DNA of 9,870 nt from Chloroflexota bacterium (GTDB lineage: Bacteria > Chloroflexota > Anaerolineae > UBA3071): contig JACNHM010000620.1 of assembly GCA_014383605.1 (NCBI GenBank), positions 1-9,870 on the forward strand. Reading direction: 5' to 3'. This document shows, in pieces, positions 1-6,853 of the stretch; the stretch's first letter is position 1; each line of letters starts with the position of its first letter. The notes under the pieces were generated by a model, which had not been told where the DNA came from, did not search any database, and was given only the letters and a program-made list of their open reading frames with translations. The position numbers were made by a program, and so were the translations under genes.

Positions 1-1
1 G

Positions 2-829
2 GGGCAGCCCTACAAAGAGGTGGACGACGGCCTGACGCTGCTCTACCTGCTGGGCCGACCAGACATCGAACTGTTGGGCATCACCACCACCTTCGGCAAC
101 GGTTTCATTGACAAGGTCCACCCACTCACGGAGCAGTTGCTGCGTGACCTGGGGCGAGAGGACATCCCGCTGTTCAAGGGCGAGGGGGAGCGAGGCCAAC
201 CTCCCAGCGAGGCTGCTCGCTTCCTGGCCGACATGGCCGCGGCCCATCCGGGCGAGATCACCCTGCTGGCCACCGGCCCTCTGGGCAACCTGCGCGCCGC
301 CGCCGAGATCGACCCTGACTTCTTCCGCAACCTCAAGCAGATCCCGATCATGGGCGGCTATCTGCATCCGCTGCGCCTGGGCTGGCGCAACGTGGCCGAG
401 TTGAACCTGTCCTGCGATCCGGAGGCCGCCTTTGCCGTGCTCAACGCCCCCTGCCCGGTGACGCTGATGAACGCGCACACTTGCCTGCAAGCCTCTTTCA
501 GTTGGCTCGACCTGCCGCGCCTGCGGCACTGGGGTCCCAACACGCGCCGCGTCATCCGCCAGTGGCTGCTGGGGCATGGCATGACCTGCGGCCTGCCCCG
601 CTTCTACCTGTGGGACTTGCTGCCGGCGGTGTACATCTCGTATCCGGAGCTGTTTGACGACAACCCGGTGTGGGTGTGCTCCACCGTGGCCGACCTGGAA
701 ACGGGCACCATCGTCCTGGCAAATGAGGGCGAAGGCGCACGCATCAACATGCCCACGCGCATCCTGGATGTGCAGCGGTTCTACGCCATCCTCTACGACG
801 CCTGGGCACGGGTTCCGCTCCAGGCCTGA
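2..829 (+). CDS. Nucleoside hydrolase (inosine-uridine preferring family), 5' partial
   Basis: Predicted to hydrolyse the N-glycosidic bond of a ribonucleoside, releasing base and pentose, in the cytoplasm. The frame is open to the window edge. A GTG at 20 is only an internal Val, because the residues before it (GQPYKE) run into VDDG, and the family's calcium-binding DxDxxxDD motif should begin before the window. So the first dozen or so residues are missing. Visible family marks are the DD pair at bases 23-28, 'LLATGPLGNL', 'IMGGY', then 'NVAELNLSCDPEAA' (family form: N-x-x-A-E-x-N...DPEAA), and a C-terminal 'WDLLPAVY' where the family usually has a His/Trp-Asp calcium ligand. It lies 25 nt before the regulator gene and probably shares its transcript. 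Substrate preference cannot be read from the sequence. The family is well supported; the base and sugar specificity is open. Confidence 0.88.
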   Translation, partial: GQPYKEVDDGLTLLYLLGRPDIELLGITTTFGNGFIDKVHPLTEQLLRDLGREDIPLFKGEGERGQPPSEAARFLADMAAAHPGEITLLATGPLGNLRAAAEIDPDFFRNLKQIPIMGGYLHPLRLGWRNVAELNLSCDPEAAFAVLNAPCPVTLMNAHTCLQASFSWLDLPRLRHWGPNTRRVIRQWLLGHGMTCGLPRFYLWDLLPAVYISYPELFDDNPVWVCSTVADLETGTIVLANEGEGARINMPTRILDVQRFYAILYDAWARVPLQA

Positions 830-854
830 GGGCCGGACAAGGACTTCGAAGACG

Positions 855-1826
855 ATGAACCGCGATGACCTGCTGGCACGGGTGGCCTGGCTCTACTACG
901 TCGAAGAGCTCACCCAGCAAGAGATCGGTGACCGGCTCAACATGCCCCGCGTCAAGGTAACCCGGCTGCTGAAGCAGGCCCGTGATGAGGGGGTCGTCGA
1001 GTTTCGCATTGCCCGGCCCACCGCTCACCTGGAACTGGAACGGGAACTTCGCCAGCATTTCGGTCTCCAGGACGCCTTCGTTGCCCCCACGCCGTTGCAG
1101 CCAGCGCGTCTGCGGGCGGCGCTGGGCGAGGCCGCCGCCCGCTATCTGCAGAACCTCTTCCGGCCCGGCCTGGTCGTGGGTCTGGGCATGGGGCGGACCC
1201 TGGCCGAGATTCCGCGCTTTGTGGAGCCGCACTCGGATGGCCGGTGCGTTTTCGTGGAAATGGTGGGCGGTGCGGGGCGAAGCGATCTGGGGTTCGACAC
1301 CTACAACGTCAGTTGGCGGCTGGCGGAATGCTGCGGCGGCGTCGCCGAGCACGTCTTCACACCCGTGGTCGTGGAAAGCGGTGAAGCCCGCGCCGCTCGG
1401 CTGCAGGATTCCCAGATCTCTGCCACGCTGGAGAGAGCAGCTCAGTCTGACGTGGCCCTGGTGGGTATTGGCAACACCGGCGATGACATGGTCCTCTACC
1501 ACCTGGGGTGCTGTGACTATGCCATCGTCCGTGACCTGCGCCAGCGTGGCGCCGTGGGCGACATCATGGGACACTTCTTTGACGTGCAAGGGCAGCCGGT
1601 GGCCTGCCCACTGGACGACCGCCTGATCGCCATCAGCCTGGATCAACTGCGCGCCATCCCCACCGTGGTCGCTGTCGCCGGCGGCCAGGACAAGACCGCA
1701 GCCATCCTGGGCGCGCTGCGCGGCAAGCACGCCAGCGTGTTGGTCACGGACATGGACACGGCGCGGGCGGTGTTGGCAAAGGGACGTGATGCCGGCCCGG
1801 CGGATGCTGGAGGATCTGACGAATAG
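855..1826 (+). CDS. SorC/DeoR-type sugar-binding transcriptional regulator
   Basis: A 323-residue one-component regulator, the usual length for the SorC family. The N-terminal helix-turn-helix lies at residues about 17-41 (LTQQEIGDRLNMPRVKVTRL), with the characteristic 'LARVAWLYYVEELTQQEI' lead-in. The C-terminal effector domain has 'VGLGMGRTL' (108-116), 'ALVGIGNTGDD' (201-211), 'GAVGDIMGHFFD' (232-243) and 'AVAGGQDKTAAILGAL' (273-288), all in the order known for phosphosugar-sensing family members. The ATG at 855 is chosen because the family's N-terminus begins there; the frame is open further upstream but that part reads as non-family sequence. An AAGGA lies 11 nt before it. It sits between the nucleoside hydrolase and a polyol dehydrogenase, so it most likely controls this operon in response to a pathway sugar or sugar phosphate. 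EryD of the Brucella erythritol operon belongs to the same family. Confidence 0.92.
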   Translation: MNRDDLLARVAWLYYVEELTQQEIGDRLNMPRVKVTRLLKQARDEGVVEFRIARPTAHLELERELRQHFGLQDAFVAPTPLQPARLRAALGEAAARYLQNLFRPGLVVGLGMGRTLAEIPRFVEPHSDGRCVFVEMVGGAGRSDLGFDTYNVSWRLAECCGGVAEHVFTPVVVESGEARAARLQDSQISATLERAAQSDVALVGIGNTGDDMVLYHLGCCDYAIVRDLRQRGAVGDIMGHFFDVQGQPVACPLDDRLIAISLDQLRAIPTVVAVAGGQDKTAAILGALRGKHASVLVTDMDTARAVLAKGRDAGPADAGGSDE

Positions 1827-1828
1827 GG

Positions 1829-2866
1829 ATGCCGATGAGCAAGATGAACGCTGTCGTGGTTCGCGGGGGCAAGCATTTTCGTTATGAGCAGATCGAAAAA
1901 CCGCAGGCCGGGCCAGGGGAGATCGTGATCGGCGTGGAGGCCGCGGGCATCTGCGCGGCCGACCGCAAGATCTACAGCGGTAACCATCCGTGGCAACTGC
2001 CCGATCCCTACATCCCCGGCCACGAGTATGTGGGCACGGTGGTGGAGATGGGCGAGGGCGCCGCCGAGGAGACCGGCGTCGGCCTCGGCGACCGCGTCAC
2101 GGCCGAGATCATCGTGCCCTGCCGCACCTGCTGGTTCTGCCAGCGCGGGCTGTATCACCTGTGTGACCGACCCGGCGTGTGCGTGGGGGCCTGGGCGGAG
2201 GTTCTGAAGATCCCCCGCGGGGCCATCGTGCACCGCGTGCCCGACGACCTGCCGCCGGCCGAAGCGGCGCTCATCGAGCCTCTCTCCTGCGCCATCCACG
2301 GCATCAACCTGGCCGACATCGGCCTGGACGATACCGTGGTCATCGCCGGGCTGGGAGCCATCGGCATGGGCATGCTCCAGGTGGCCCGGCTCCAGACGCC
2401 GCGCCGCTTGATTGGTCTGGATCTGGACGACGGCCTGCTGGCCATCGCCCGGGAGTTGGGCGCCGACCACGTCTTCAACCCCGCCCGAGACGATGTGACG
2501 GCTGAGATCCAGTCTCTGACCGCTGGCCGCGGCTGCGACGTCTACGTTGAGGCCTCCGGCAGCCCTCAGTCCATCCGGCTCGGACTGGAAGCGCTGCGCA
2601 AAGCGGGGCGGCTGGTGATCTTCGGCGTCTACGGGCGTGAGGCCACCGTGGACTTCAACCTGGTGAGCGAGTTCAAGGAGCTGGAGATCGTGGGCGGCTA
2701 CCTCAGCCCCCACACCTACCCGCTGGCCATTCGCTGCCTGGCCGAAGGACTGGTCAACGGTGCGGCCATGGTCACCCACGTGTTCCCCCTGGCTGAGTTT
2801 GAGGAAGCCATTGCCGTCAAGAGTCAGCCGGGCGTTACCTCGATCAAGACCGTCTTGATTCCCTGA
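1829..2866 (+). CDS. Zinc-dependent polyol dehydrogenase, erythritol/L-threitol dehydrogenase-like (MDR family)
   Basis: A medium-chain dehydrogenase that should oxidise a polyol or sugar alcohol with NAD+. Catalytic zinc ligands are C42, H65/E66 (PGHEYVG) and E150 (IEPLSC). Structural zinc ligands are C98, C101, C104 and C112 (CRTCWFCQRGLYHLC). The Rossmann glycine motif is GLGAIG (174-179), and D198 at the end of the next strand favours NAD over NADP. The stretches 'EPLSCAIHGINLADI', 'DDTVVIAGLGAIG' and the final 'IKTVLIP' resemble erythritol/L-threitol dehydrogenases as I remember them, more than threonine or sorbitol dehydrogenase. Length (345 aa) is normal. Three in-frame ATGs compete: 1829, 1835 and 1844. 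AGGGA at 1825-1829 would serve 1835 or 1844 better than 1829. It begins 2 nt after the regulator stop, so the two are probably translationally coupled. The fold is secure; the precise substrate is an inference. Confidence 0.9.
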   Translation: MPMSKMNAVVVRGGKHFRYEQIEKPQAGPGEIVIGVEAAGICAADRKIYSGNHPWQLPDPYIPGHEYVGTVVEMGEGAAEETGVGLGDRVTAEIIVPCRTCWFCQRGLYHLCDRPGVCVGAWAEVLKIPRGAIVHRVPDDLPPAEAALIEPLSCAIHGINLADIGLDDTVVIAGLGAIGMGMLQVARLQTPRRLIGLDLDDGLLAIARELGADHVFNPARDDVTAEIQSLTAGRGCDVYVEASGSPQSIRLGLEALRKAGRLVIFGVYGREATVDFNLVSEFKELEIVGGYLSPHTYPLAIRCLAEGLVNGAAMVTHVFPLAEFEEAIAVKSQPGVTSIKTVLIP

Positions 2867-2870
2867 CCTG

Positions 2871-2898
2871 GGCGAGGGGCGAGGGGCGAGAGGCGAAC
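2871..2898. repeat. Short tandem repeat, four 7-bp units
   Basis: Four consecutive heptamers, GGCGAGG, GGCGAGG, GGCGAGA and GGCGAAC, start 4 nt after the dehydrogenase stop codon. The first two are identical and the last two decay at their 3' ends. No hairpin or T-run is formed, so it is not a terminator. It is probably a slippage-derived microsatellite in the intergenic gap. Confidence 0.7.
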
Positions 2899-2913
2899 GT
2901 CCTCCGTCCCGTG

Positions 2914-2937
2914 GTGTGACAAATCATTTGCTGACAC
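2914..2937. promoter_or_regulatory. Imperfect AT-rich dyad, candidate operator upstream of the sugar kinase
   Basis: The core CAAATCATTTG (2920-2930) is a perfect odd palindrome. It is flanked by GTGT (2914-2917) and ACAC (2934-2937), so the outer arms also match, with a one-base offset. It stands out as AT-rich in a GC-rich context and lies 15 nt before the kinase start, close enough for a bound repressor to block transcription or an internal promoter. The SorC-type regulator encoded two genes upstream is the obvious candidate ligand. I see no convincing -35/-10 pair around it, and the 5' operon promoter lies outside the window, so the assignment is an inference. Confidence 0.4.
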
Positions 2938-2952
2938 CGATAGGAGCTCGGC

Positions 2953-4479
2953 ATGGCCACCGATTTGGTCTTGACCATTGACATTGGAACGGGCAGCTCG
3001 CGGGCTGCTGTGTTCTCCCTGCGGGAGAACCGGCTCTTGGCCACCGCCGCCCGCGACAATCCTGTGAGCCACCCACAGCCGCAGCGGGCGGAGTTCGACC
3101 CTGCGCGGTGGTGGCGCGGCATCGTCCAGGCCATGGCCGAGGCCGTGGACAAGACCGGTCGGCCCGGCGGCGATGTCCTGGGCATCACCGCCACCAGCCT
3201 GCGCCAGGGCTTCGTCCTGCTGGCGGGTGACGGCACTCCCGTGGCTCCCGGCGTGCTCAACTACGACCGCCGCGGCGCCGACTACTGTCAGGCCATCGAA
3301 GAGCACCTGGGCATCGAGGAGCTGTACCGACTCACCGGCCACTGGCCGGCCCCCGAGCTCACCCTGCCCAAGCTGCTGTGGTTTCGCAGCGAACAGCCCG
3401 CGGCTTGGGCGCGGGCGGCTTCCTTCTTGTTCGTCCACGACTGGGTTCTGCAGCGGTTGTGTGGCGAAAAGGGCACCAACCCCACGCTGATCTGCGCCGG
3501 GCAGATGGCCGACGTGCCGGCTCGTGCCTGGGCGAAGGACTTACTGCGCGGTCTGGGCCTGCGCCTTGACCTGCTGCCGCCGGTCTACGAGGGCGGCGCA
3601 CGGCTGGGGGGTTTGAACGGCGAGGTGGCCCGCGCCGTCGGCCTGCCGGCGGGCACGCCAGTGCACGTGGGCGGCGGCGACACGCAGTTCGGCGGCCTGG
3701 GCGTGGGCGGCATGGAGCCGGGGAAAGCCGTCATCGTCGGCGGTTCCACGACGCCGCTGATGATGACCGCCAGCCGCCCGCTGTTCGATCCCCTGCGCTA
3801 TCCCTGGGTCAGCACGCACCTGCGGCCTGGGCTGTGGGCGGTGGAGACCAACGCCGGCCACACCGGCATGATCTACAGGTGGTTCCGCGACACCTTCGGG
3901 CAGGCGCAGGTCGCCGCAGCCCGGCGGCGGGGGCTGGGGCCTTATGCCATCCTGGACGATCTGGCCGCGCAGGCTCCCATCGGCTGCGACGGCTTGCTGG
4001 TGGTGGCCACCAACCCCCGCTGGGCGCAGGACACCTGGCAGCGCAAAGCGCCCTATGTCCTCCACAACTTCAGCGTGAGCCATGACCTGGGTCACGTGGC
4101 CCGGGCGATCCTGGAGAGCGTCTGCTACGGCGTGCGGGGCAATCTGGAGCAACTGGAGCGGGTGGCGGGCGAGCGCTTCGCGACCGTGCTCTTCACCGGC
4201 GGCTCGGCCGGCGCACCGCTGTGGGCACAGATGATGGCCGATGTGTTGGGTCGCCCGCTGCACGTGCCGCGGGTGGCTGAACCGGCGGCGGCTGCTGGCG
4301 CGCAGCTCGTCCTGTGGGGACAGGGCAGTGCAGAGGTGCTGCCCGCGCCGCCGCTGACCGTCTACGAGCCTGACCTCGTGCGCGCGCAGCAGTACGAGCC
4401 GCACTACCGGGCCTATCTGGAGGTCTTCGAGAAGATGCAGACGCACTTTGCCGCGCCGGCAGGTGGTGATAGCCGATGA
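2953..4479 (+). CDS. FGGY-family carbohydrate kinase
   Basis: An ATP-dependent sugar or polyol kinase of 508 residues, the usual FGGY length. The first phosphate-binding motif is 'TIDIGTGSSRAAV' (8-20). The catalytic base region is 'GGGDTQFGGLGVG' (240-252), with D243 the presumed catalytic Asp. A second phosphate motif, 'IVGGSTTP', is at 261-268. The adenosine-binding segment is 'LFTGGSAGAPLWAQMMADVL' (413-432). The start is well defined by TAGGAG at 2941-2946, 6 nt before the ATG. The gene overlaps the next by ATGA. The family covers xylulose, ribulose, glycerol, erythritol and autoinducer-2 kinases, and specificity cannot be decided by eye. Beside a polyol dehydrogenase, the likely substrate is the ketose made by that enzyme or the polyol itself. 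Confidence 0.92.
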   Translation: MATDLVLTIDIGTGSSRAAVFSLRENRLLATAARDNPVSHPQPQRAEFDPARWWRGIVQAMAEAVDKTGRPGGDVLGITATSLRQGFVLLAGDGTPVAPGVLNYDRRGADYCQAIEEHLGIEELYRLTGHWPAPELTLPKLLWFRSEQPAAWARAASFLFVHDWVLQRLCGEKGTNPTLICAGQMADVPARAWAKDLLRGLGLRLDLLPPVYEGGARLGGLNGEVARAVGLPAGTPVHVGGGDTQFGGLGVGGMEPGKAVIVGGSTTPLMMTASRPLFDPLRYPWVSTHLRPGLWAVETNAGHTGMIYRWFRDTFGQAQVAAARRRGLGPYAILDDLAAQAPIGCDGLLVVATNPRWAQDTWQRKAPYVLHNFSVSHDLGHVARAILESVCYGVRGNLEQLERVAGERFATVLFTGGSAGAPLWAQMMADVLGRPLHVPRVAEPAAAAGAQLVLWGQGSAEVLPAPPLTVYEPDLVRAQQYEPHYRAYLEVFEKMQTHFAAPAGGDSR

Positions 4480-5486
4480 AACAAGCGCTGGTGCTGGCCG
4501 AATTCGATCCGCAGGCCATCCCCGCCCTGCGCGCGCTGGGCTACGCCGTTGACCTGGCCGGCTGGGGACAGACGCGCCACGCGCTGAGCGAGGACGAGCT
4601 CGTCGCCCTGATGCCCGACGTGGCTTTGCTCGTCGTCGAAGTGGAGCAGGTGACGGAGAGGGTGATGGCAGCGCCGCGGCTGGAGATCGTCGCCGCCTGC
4701 CGCAGCGAGCCGGTCAACGTGGAGGTGGCTGCGGCCACGGCGGCGGGGATTGCCGTGCTCGGCACGCCGGGCCGCAACGCCGACTCGGTGGCGGACTTCA
4801 CCCTGGGACTCATCCTGGCCCTGGGCCGCAGCATCTGCCGGGCCGACCGCCACCTGCGGGAGCGCGGCTGGCACGTGGGCGGCGAGATCCCTTACTTCCA
4901 CTTCCGGGGGCCGGAATTGGCCGGCAAGACCCTGGGGCTGGTGGGGTGTGGTGCCACCGGTCAGGCGCTGGCCTGCCGCGCCGGCGCGCTGGGCATGGAG
5001 GTGCTGGGGTGCGATCCCTGCCTTTGCCGGGCTGATCTCAGCGGCCTGGCCCAACTGACCACACTGGACGAGATGCTGCCTCGGGCCGATGTCCTCTCGC
5101 TTCACGTGCCGCTCAACGATGCGACCCGGGGCATGATCGACGCGGCGGAGCTGGCGCGGATGAAACCCACCGCCTATCTGATCAACACCGCCCGCGCCGC
5201 CGTGGTGGATGAAGAGGCGCTGTACCACGCGCTGCGAGCGCGCCGCATCGCCGGCGCCGCCTTGGACGTCTTCTGGCAGGAGCCACTGCCCGCCGACAGC
5301 CCGTGGCTGGAACTGGACAACGTGCTGCTCACGCCGCACCTGGCCGGCGCCGCCGACGACGTGAAAGCGCACCATGCGGCGATGGTCGTTGAGGATGTGA
5401 GAGGGCTGTTGAACGGAGAATGTCCGGGCCGTTTGGCCAATCCTGAGGTGCTGCAGTCGTCTCGATGTCGCCTGAAGCGATTCTGA
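4476..5486 (+). CDS. D-isomer-specific 2-hydroxyacid dehydrogenase
   Basis: A 336-residue NAD(P)-dependent oxidoreductase interconverting a 2-hydroxyacid and a 2-oxoacid. The nucleotide motif is 'GLVGCGATG' (154-162), and D180 ends the second strand, which favours NAD(H). The catalytic triad of the family is present: R240 (NTARAAVVDE), E269 (FWQEP) and H288 (LTPHLAGA). The N-terminal substrate-domain helix 'GRNADSVADFTLGLILALGR' (99-118) is also typical. The ATG overlaps the kinase stop as ATGA, so the two are translationally coupled and presumably serve one pathway. The family includes phosphoglycerate, glyoxylate, lactate and erythronate-4-phosphate dehydrogenases; which acid is used here is unknown. 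It is the last gene of the operon. Only 34 nt separate it from the convergent MBL gene, with no obvious hairpin terminator. Confidence 0.92.
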   Translation: MKQALVLAEFDPQAIPALRALGYAVDLAGWGQTRHALSEDELVALMPDVALLVVEVEQVTERVMAAPRLEIVAACRSEPVNVEVAAATAAGIAVLGTPGRNADSVADFTLGLILALGRSICRADRHLRERGWHVGGEIPYFHFRGPELAGKTLGLVGCGATGQALACRAGALGMEVLGCDPCLCRADLSGLAQLTTLDEMLPRADVLSLHVPLNDATRGMIDAAELARMKPTAYLINTARAAVVDEEALYHALRARRIAGAALDVFWQEPLPADSPWLELDNVLLTPHLAGAADDVKAHHAAMVVEDVRGLLNGECPGRLANPEVLQSSRCRLKRF

Positions 5487-5520
5487 GCGCTACATCCCCG
5501 AATACGCCTTCTGCCTTCCC

Positions 5521-6150
5521 CTATATACCCCACGTGGCGTCGCCGAAGAAAGCCCCGTGATCCTTGCCCAGAAACGCCTCGATGTCCGCTCGCTTGTCGC
5601 CCAGGCGGAAATGCGGGCCGTGCCCGGGATAGCAGAGGGTCTCATCGGGCCAGGCCAGCACAACCTGGCGCAGGGTCTTCAGCGTGGTGCGGAAGCCTTC
5701 CGCTGACCAGGTCTTGCCCGGCCCGCCTTCGAAAATGGTGTCGCCGACGATGACACGGGGGTCGCCCTCGATGGCATAGCAGACCTGGTCGTCGGTGTGG
5801 CCGGGGGCGTAGTACACTCGTAACGTGTGTTCGCCCACCGCTACCGTGTCGCCGTGGCGCAGCCAGCGGTCGGCAGGCAGTTCTGTGCCGCCGGCGTGCG
5901 GGCCGGGATGGGCCAGCACGGGCACCTTCAGCCTGGCTCGCATCTCCTCCAGCGCGCCGATGTGGTCAAAGTGAGTGTGGGTCAGCAGGATGGCCAGCGG
6001 GCTGCTGCCGGCCAGCATCTCTGTGAGTGTATCAGGCTCAGCGCCGGGGTCGAACAGGAGGCTTTGCCCGGTTGTGGGACAGATCAGACCGTAGCTGTTC
6101 AGCCCCCAAGGGCCGACCCGGCGGATGCGCAGCTCCAGCTTGGTGGTCAT
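5521..6150 (-). CDS. MBL-fold metallo-hydrolase (glyoxalase II-like)
   Basis: A 209-residue single-domain metallo-beta-lactamase-fold protein. The dinuclear metal site is complete: HTHFDH (H58, H60, D62, H63), H118 in 'APGHTDD', D137 in 'VGDTIFEG' and H177 in 'YPGHGPHF'. The order and spacing match the short YcbL/glyoxalase II-like hydrolases, which usually cleave thioesters such as S-lactoylglutathione. The longer C-terminal domain of classical glyoxalase II is absent. No signal peptide is visible, so it is probably cytoplasmic. The ATG start follows the upstream TPR-like frame's stop by 3 nt (TGA GCC ATG), and also overlaps the stop of the GNAT frame. So it belonged to a transcriptional unit with whatever preceded it. 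The true substrate cannot be told. Confidence 0.92.
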   Translation of the reverse strand: MTTKLELRIRRVGPWGLNSYGLICPTTGQSLLFDPGAEPDTLTEMLAGSSPLAILLTHTHFDHIGALEEMRARLKVPVLAHPGPHAGGTELPADRWLRHGDTVAVGEHTLRVYYAPGHTDDQVCYAIEGDPRVIVGDTIFEGGPGKTWSAEGFRTTLKTLRQVVLAWPDETLCYPGHGPHFRLGDKRADIEAFLGKDHGAFFGDATWGI

Positions 6151-6671
6151 GGCTCAGGCACGGCTTGGAGTGGTGTAGAGCGCCAGGTAAGCGGCATCCT
6201 CGCGGATGGACGCGAAGTCCGGGTCCTGCTGCGACCATTCGGTGAGATCGGGCTGCAGGCGCAGCGCCTGGCCCAGTTTGGCGATGGCCTTGTCCTTCTG
6301 GCCGGCCAGGGCATAGGCGCAGGTTCCTCGTTGGAGGCCCGCACCTGCAGATTGACCTTCGGGCATCCCATCTCGGCCAGTCTCTCCTCCACCCCGTTCA
6401 TGAGGGCTGTGCCTATGCCCTGCCGGCGGTGCCGGGGGCTCACCACCACGTAGTACACCCAGCCCCGATGGCCGTCATACCCTCCCATGGCCGTGCCGAC
6501 GATGTGCGAGCCGCGGCTGGCCACCAGAAACAGCTCTCGCTGGACGGCCAGCTTGCGCCGGATGTCTGCTGCGGGATCATTCCAGGCCGGCGCGTGGGGG
6601 AATACCTCGCGCCACAGCGCGACCACGGCCGGCTCGTCCGCTTCGACGTAGGGGCGGATCTCGATGTCCAT
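6147..6671 (-). CDS. GNAT family N-acetyltransferase (YpeA-like) with disrupted C-terminus
   Basis: Residues 1-116 are a good GNAT domain of the YpeA type. They include 'AWNDPAADIRRKL' (29-41), 'GTAMGGYDGHRGWVYYVVV' (59-77), the acetyl-CoA pyrophosphate loop 'RHRRQGIGTAL' (80-90) and 'GCPKVNLQVRASNEE' (102-116). The family then continues with an 'FYxxLGY' strand and ends near residue 140. Here it breaks at base 6324 into a Pro/Arg-rich run of about 58 residues, which is simply the wrong frame over a TPR-like tail. The final acetyl-CoA-binding strand is therefore lost and activity is doubtful. The start is placed at the ATG 6671 (MDIEIRPY), matching family N-termini; a GTG at 6695 would add eight residues. 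Neither has a strong ribosome binding site. Probably a decayed or chimeric gene. Confidence 0.75.
   Translation of the reverse strand: MDIEIRPYVEADEPAVVALWREVFPHAPAWNDPAADIRRKLAVQRELFLVASRGSHIVGTAMGGYDGHRGWVYYVVVSPRHRRQGIGTALMNGVEERLAEMGCPKVNLQVRASNEEPAPMPWPARRTRPSPNWARRCACSPISPNGRSRTRTSRPSARMPLTWRSTPLQAVPEP
6154..6321 (-). pseudogene. TPR-like C-terminal remnant fused out of frame to the GNAT gene
   Basis: In the frame one step off the GNAT frame, 55 codons up to a TGA at 6154-6156 read as a good protein tail. It starts 'CAYALAGQKDKAIAKLGQAL' and goes on to 'DPDFASIREDAAYLAL'. This is the usual last repeat and end cap of tetratricopeptide proteins, whose lead-in would be 'YNLAC'. It has no start of its own and no upstream TPR units, so it is a 3' fragment of a larger gene. 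The stop lies 3 nt before the MBL start, as expected for a former operon neighbour of that gene. The join with the GNAT sequence falls at about 6319-6326. Confidence 0.6.
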
Positions 6672-6740
6672 CTCAGTGCCAGAGGCTTCCTTCACTCATT
6701 GCGCAAAAAATAAGGTAAGCGTTTCCCCAGGGAGTTCAAA

Positions 6741-6758
6741 GGCGGTCTCCTGACCGCC
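6741..6758. repeat. Palindromic hairpin, left half of a REP/BIME-like pair
   Basis: A perfect 7-bp stem, GGCGGTC and GACCGCC, closes a TCCT tetraloop. Its core GGTCTCCTGACC is found again in inverse orientation at 6815-6836. There is no T-run next to it, so it does not look like an intrinsic terminator. It lies in the spacer upstream of the GNAT gene. Confidence 0.7.
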
Positions 6759-6814
6759 GTCTCCACATGGAGGAGGCAAAGGCGTGATGCTGGCCGCGCT
6801 CCCACGGATGGGCT

Positions 6815-6836
6815 GCGCTGGTCAGGAGACCAGCGC
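6815..6836. repeat. Palindromic hairpin, right half of a REP/BIME-like pair
   Basis: A perfect 9-bp stem, GCGCTGGTC and GACCAGCGC, closes an AGGA tetraloop. The core GGTCAGGAGACC is the reverse complement of the core in the hairpin at 6741-6758. The two can therefore fold separately or pair with each other across the 56-nt spacer. The 159 bases between the GNAT start region and the small ORF at 6854 hold only these elements and no supported gene. Confidence 0.7.
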
Positions 6837-6853
6837 GAACGGGGCAAAGGGCA

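Noticed and set aside
20..22. GTG at 20 as the start of the nucleoside hydrolase
   Set aside because: It falls inside the family's calcium-binding N-terminal motif, and the frame is open to the window edge, so the gene starts before the window.
744..1730. 328-codon minus-strand frame opposite the regulator
   Set aside because: A shadow frame typical of GC-rich DNA. Its translation is low-complexity His/Gly/Gln-rich, with no family, while the plus strand encodes a full SorC-type protein.
1643..2779. 378-codon minus-strand frame opposite the regulator and dehydrogenase
   Set aside because: It is antisense to two well-supported genes and reads as His/Gln/Ala-rich sequence with no motif.
2914..2937. 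CRP-type binding site (TGTGA...)
   Set aside because: The left half-site TGTGA is present but the right half TCACA is not at the required spacing; the symmetric part is the CAAAT/ATTTG core instead.
3541..4446. 301-codon minus-strand frame opposite the kinase
   Set aside because: It is antisense to the conserved FGGY domains; composition is Arg/His/Gln-rich without any recognisable fold.
4413..5375. 320-codon minus-strand frame opposite the hydroxyacid dehydrogenase
   Set aside because: It is antisense to a gene with an intact catalytic triad; the translation has no family features.
6147..6671. Programmed frameshift producing a GNAT-TPR fusion
   Set aside because: No slippery sequence is evident at 6319-6326, and the GNAT fold would still lack its final strand, so a deletion or join explains it better.
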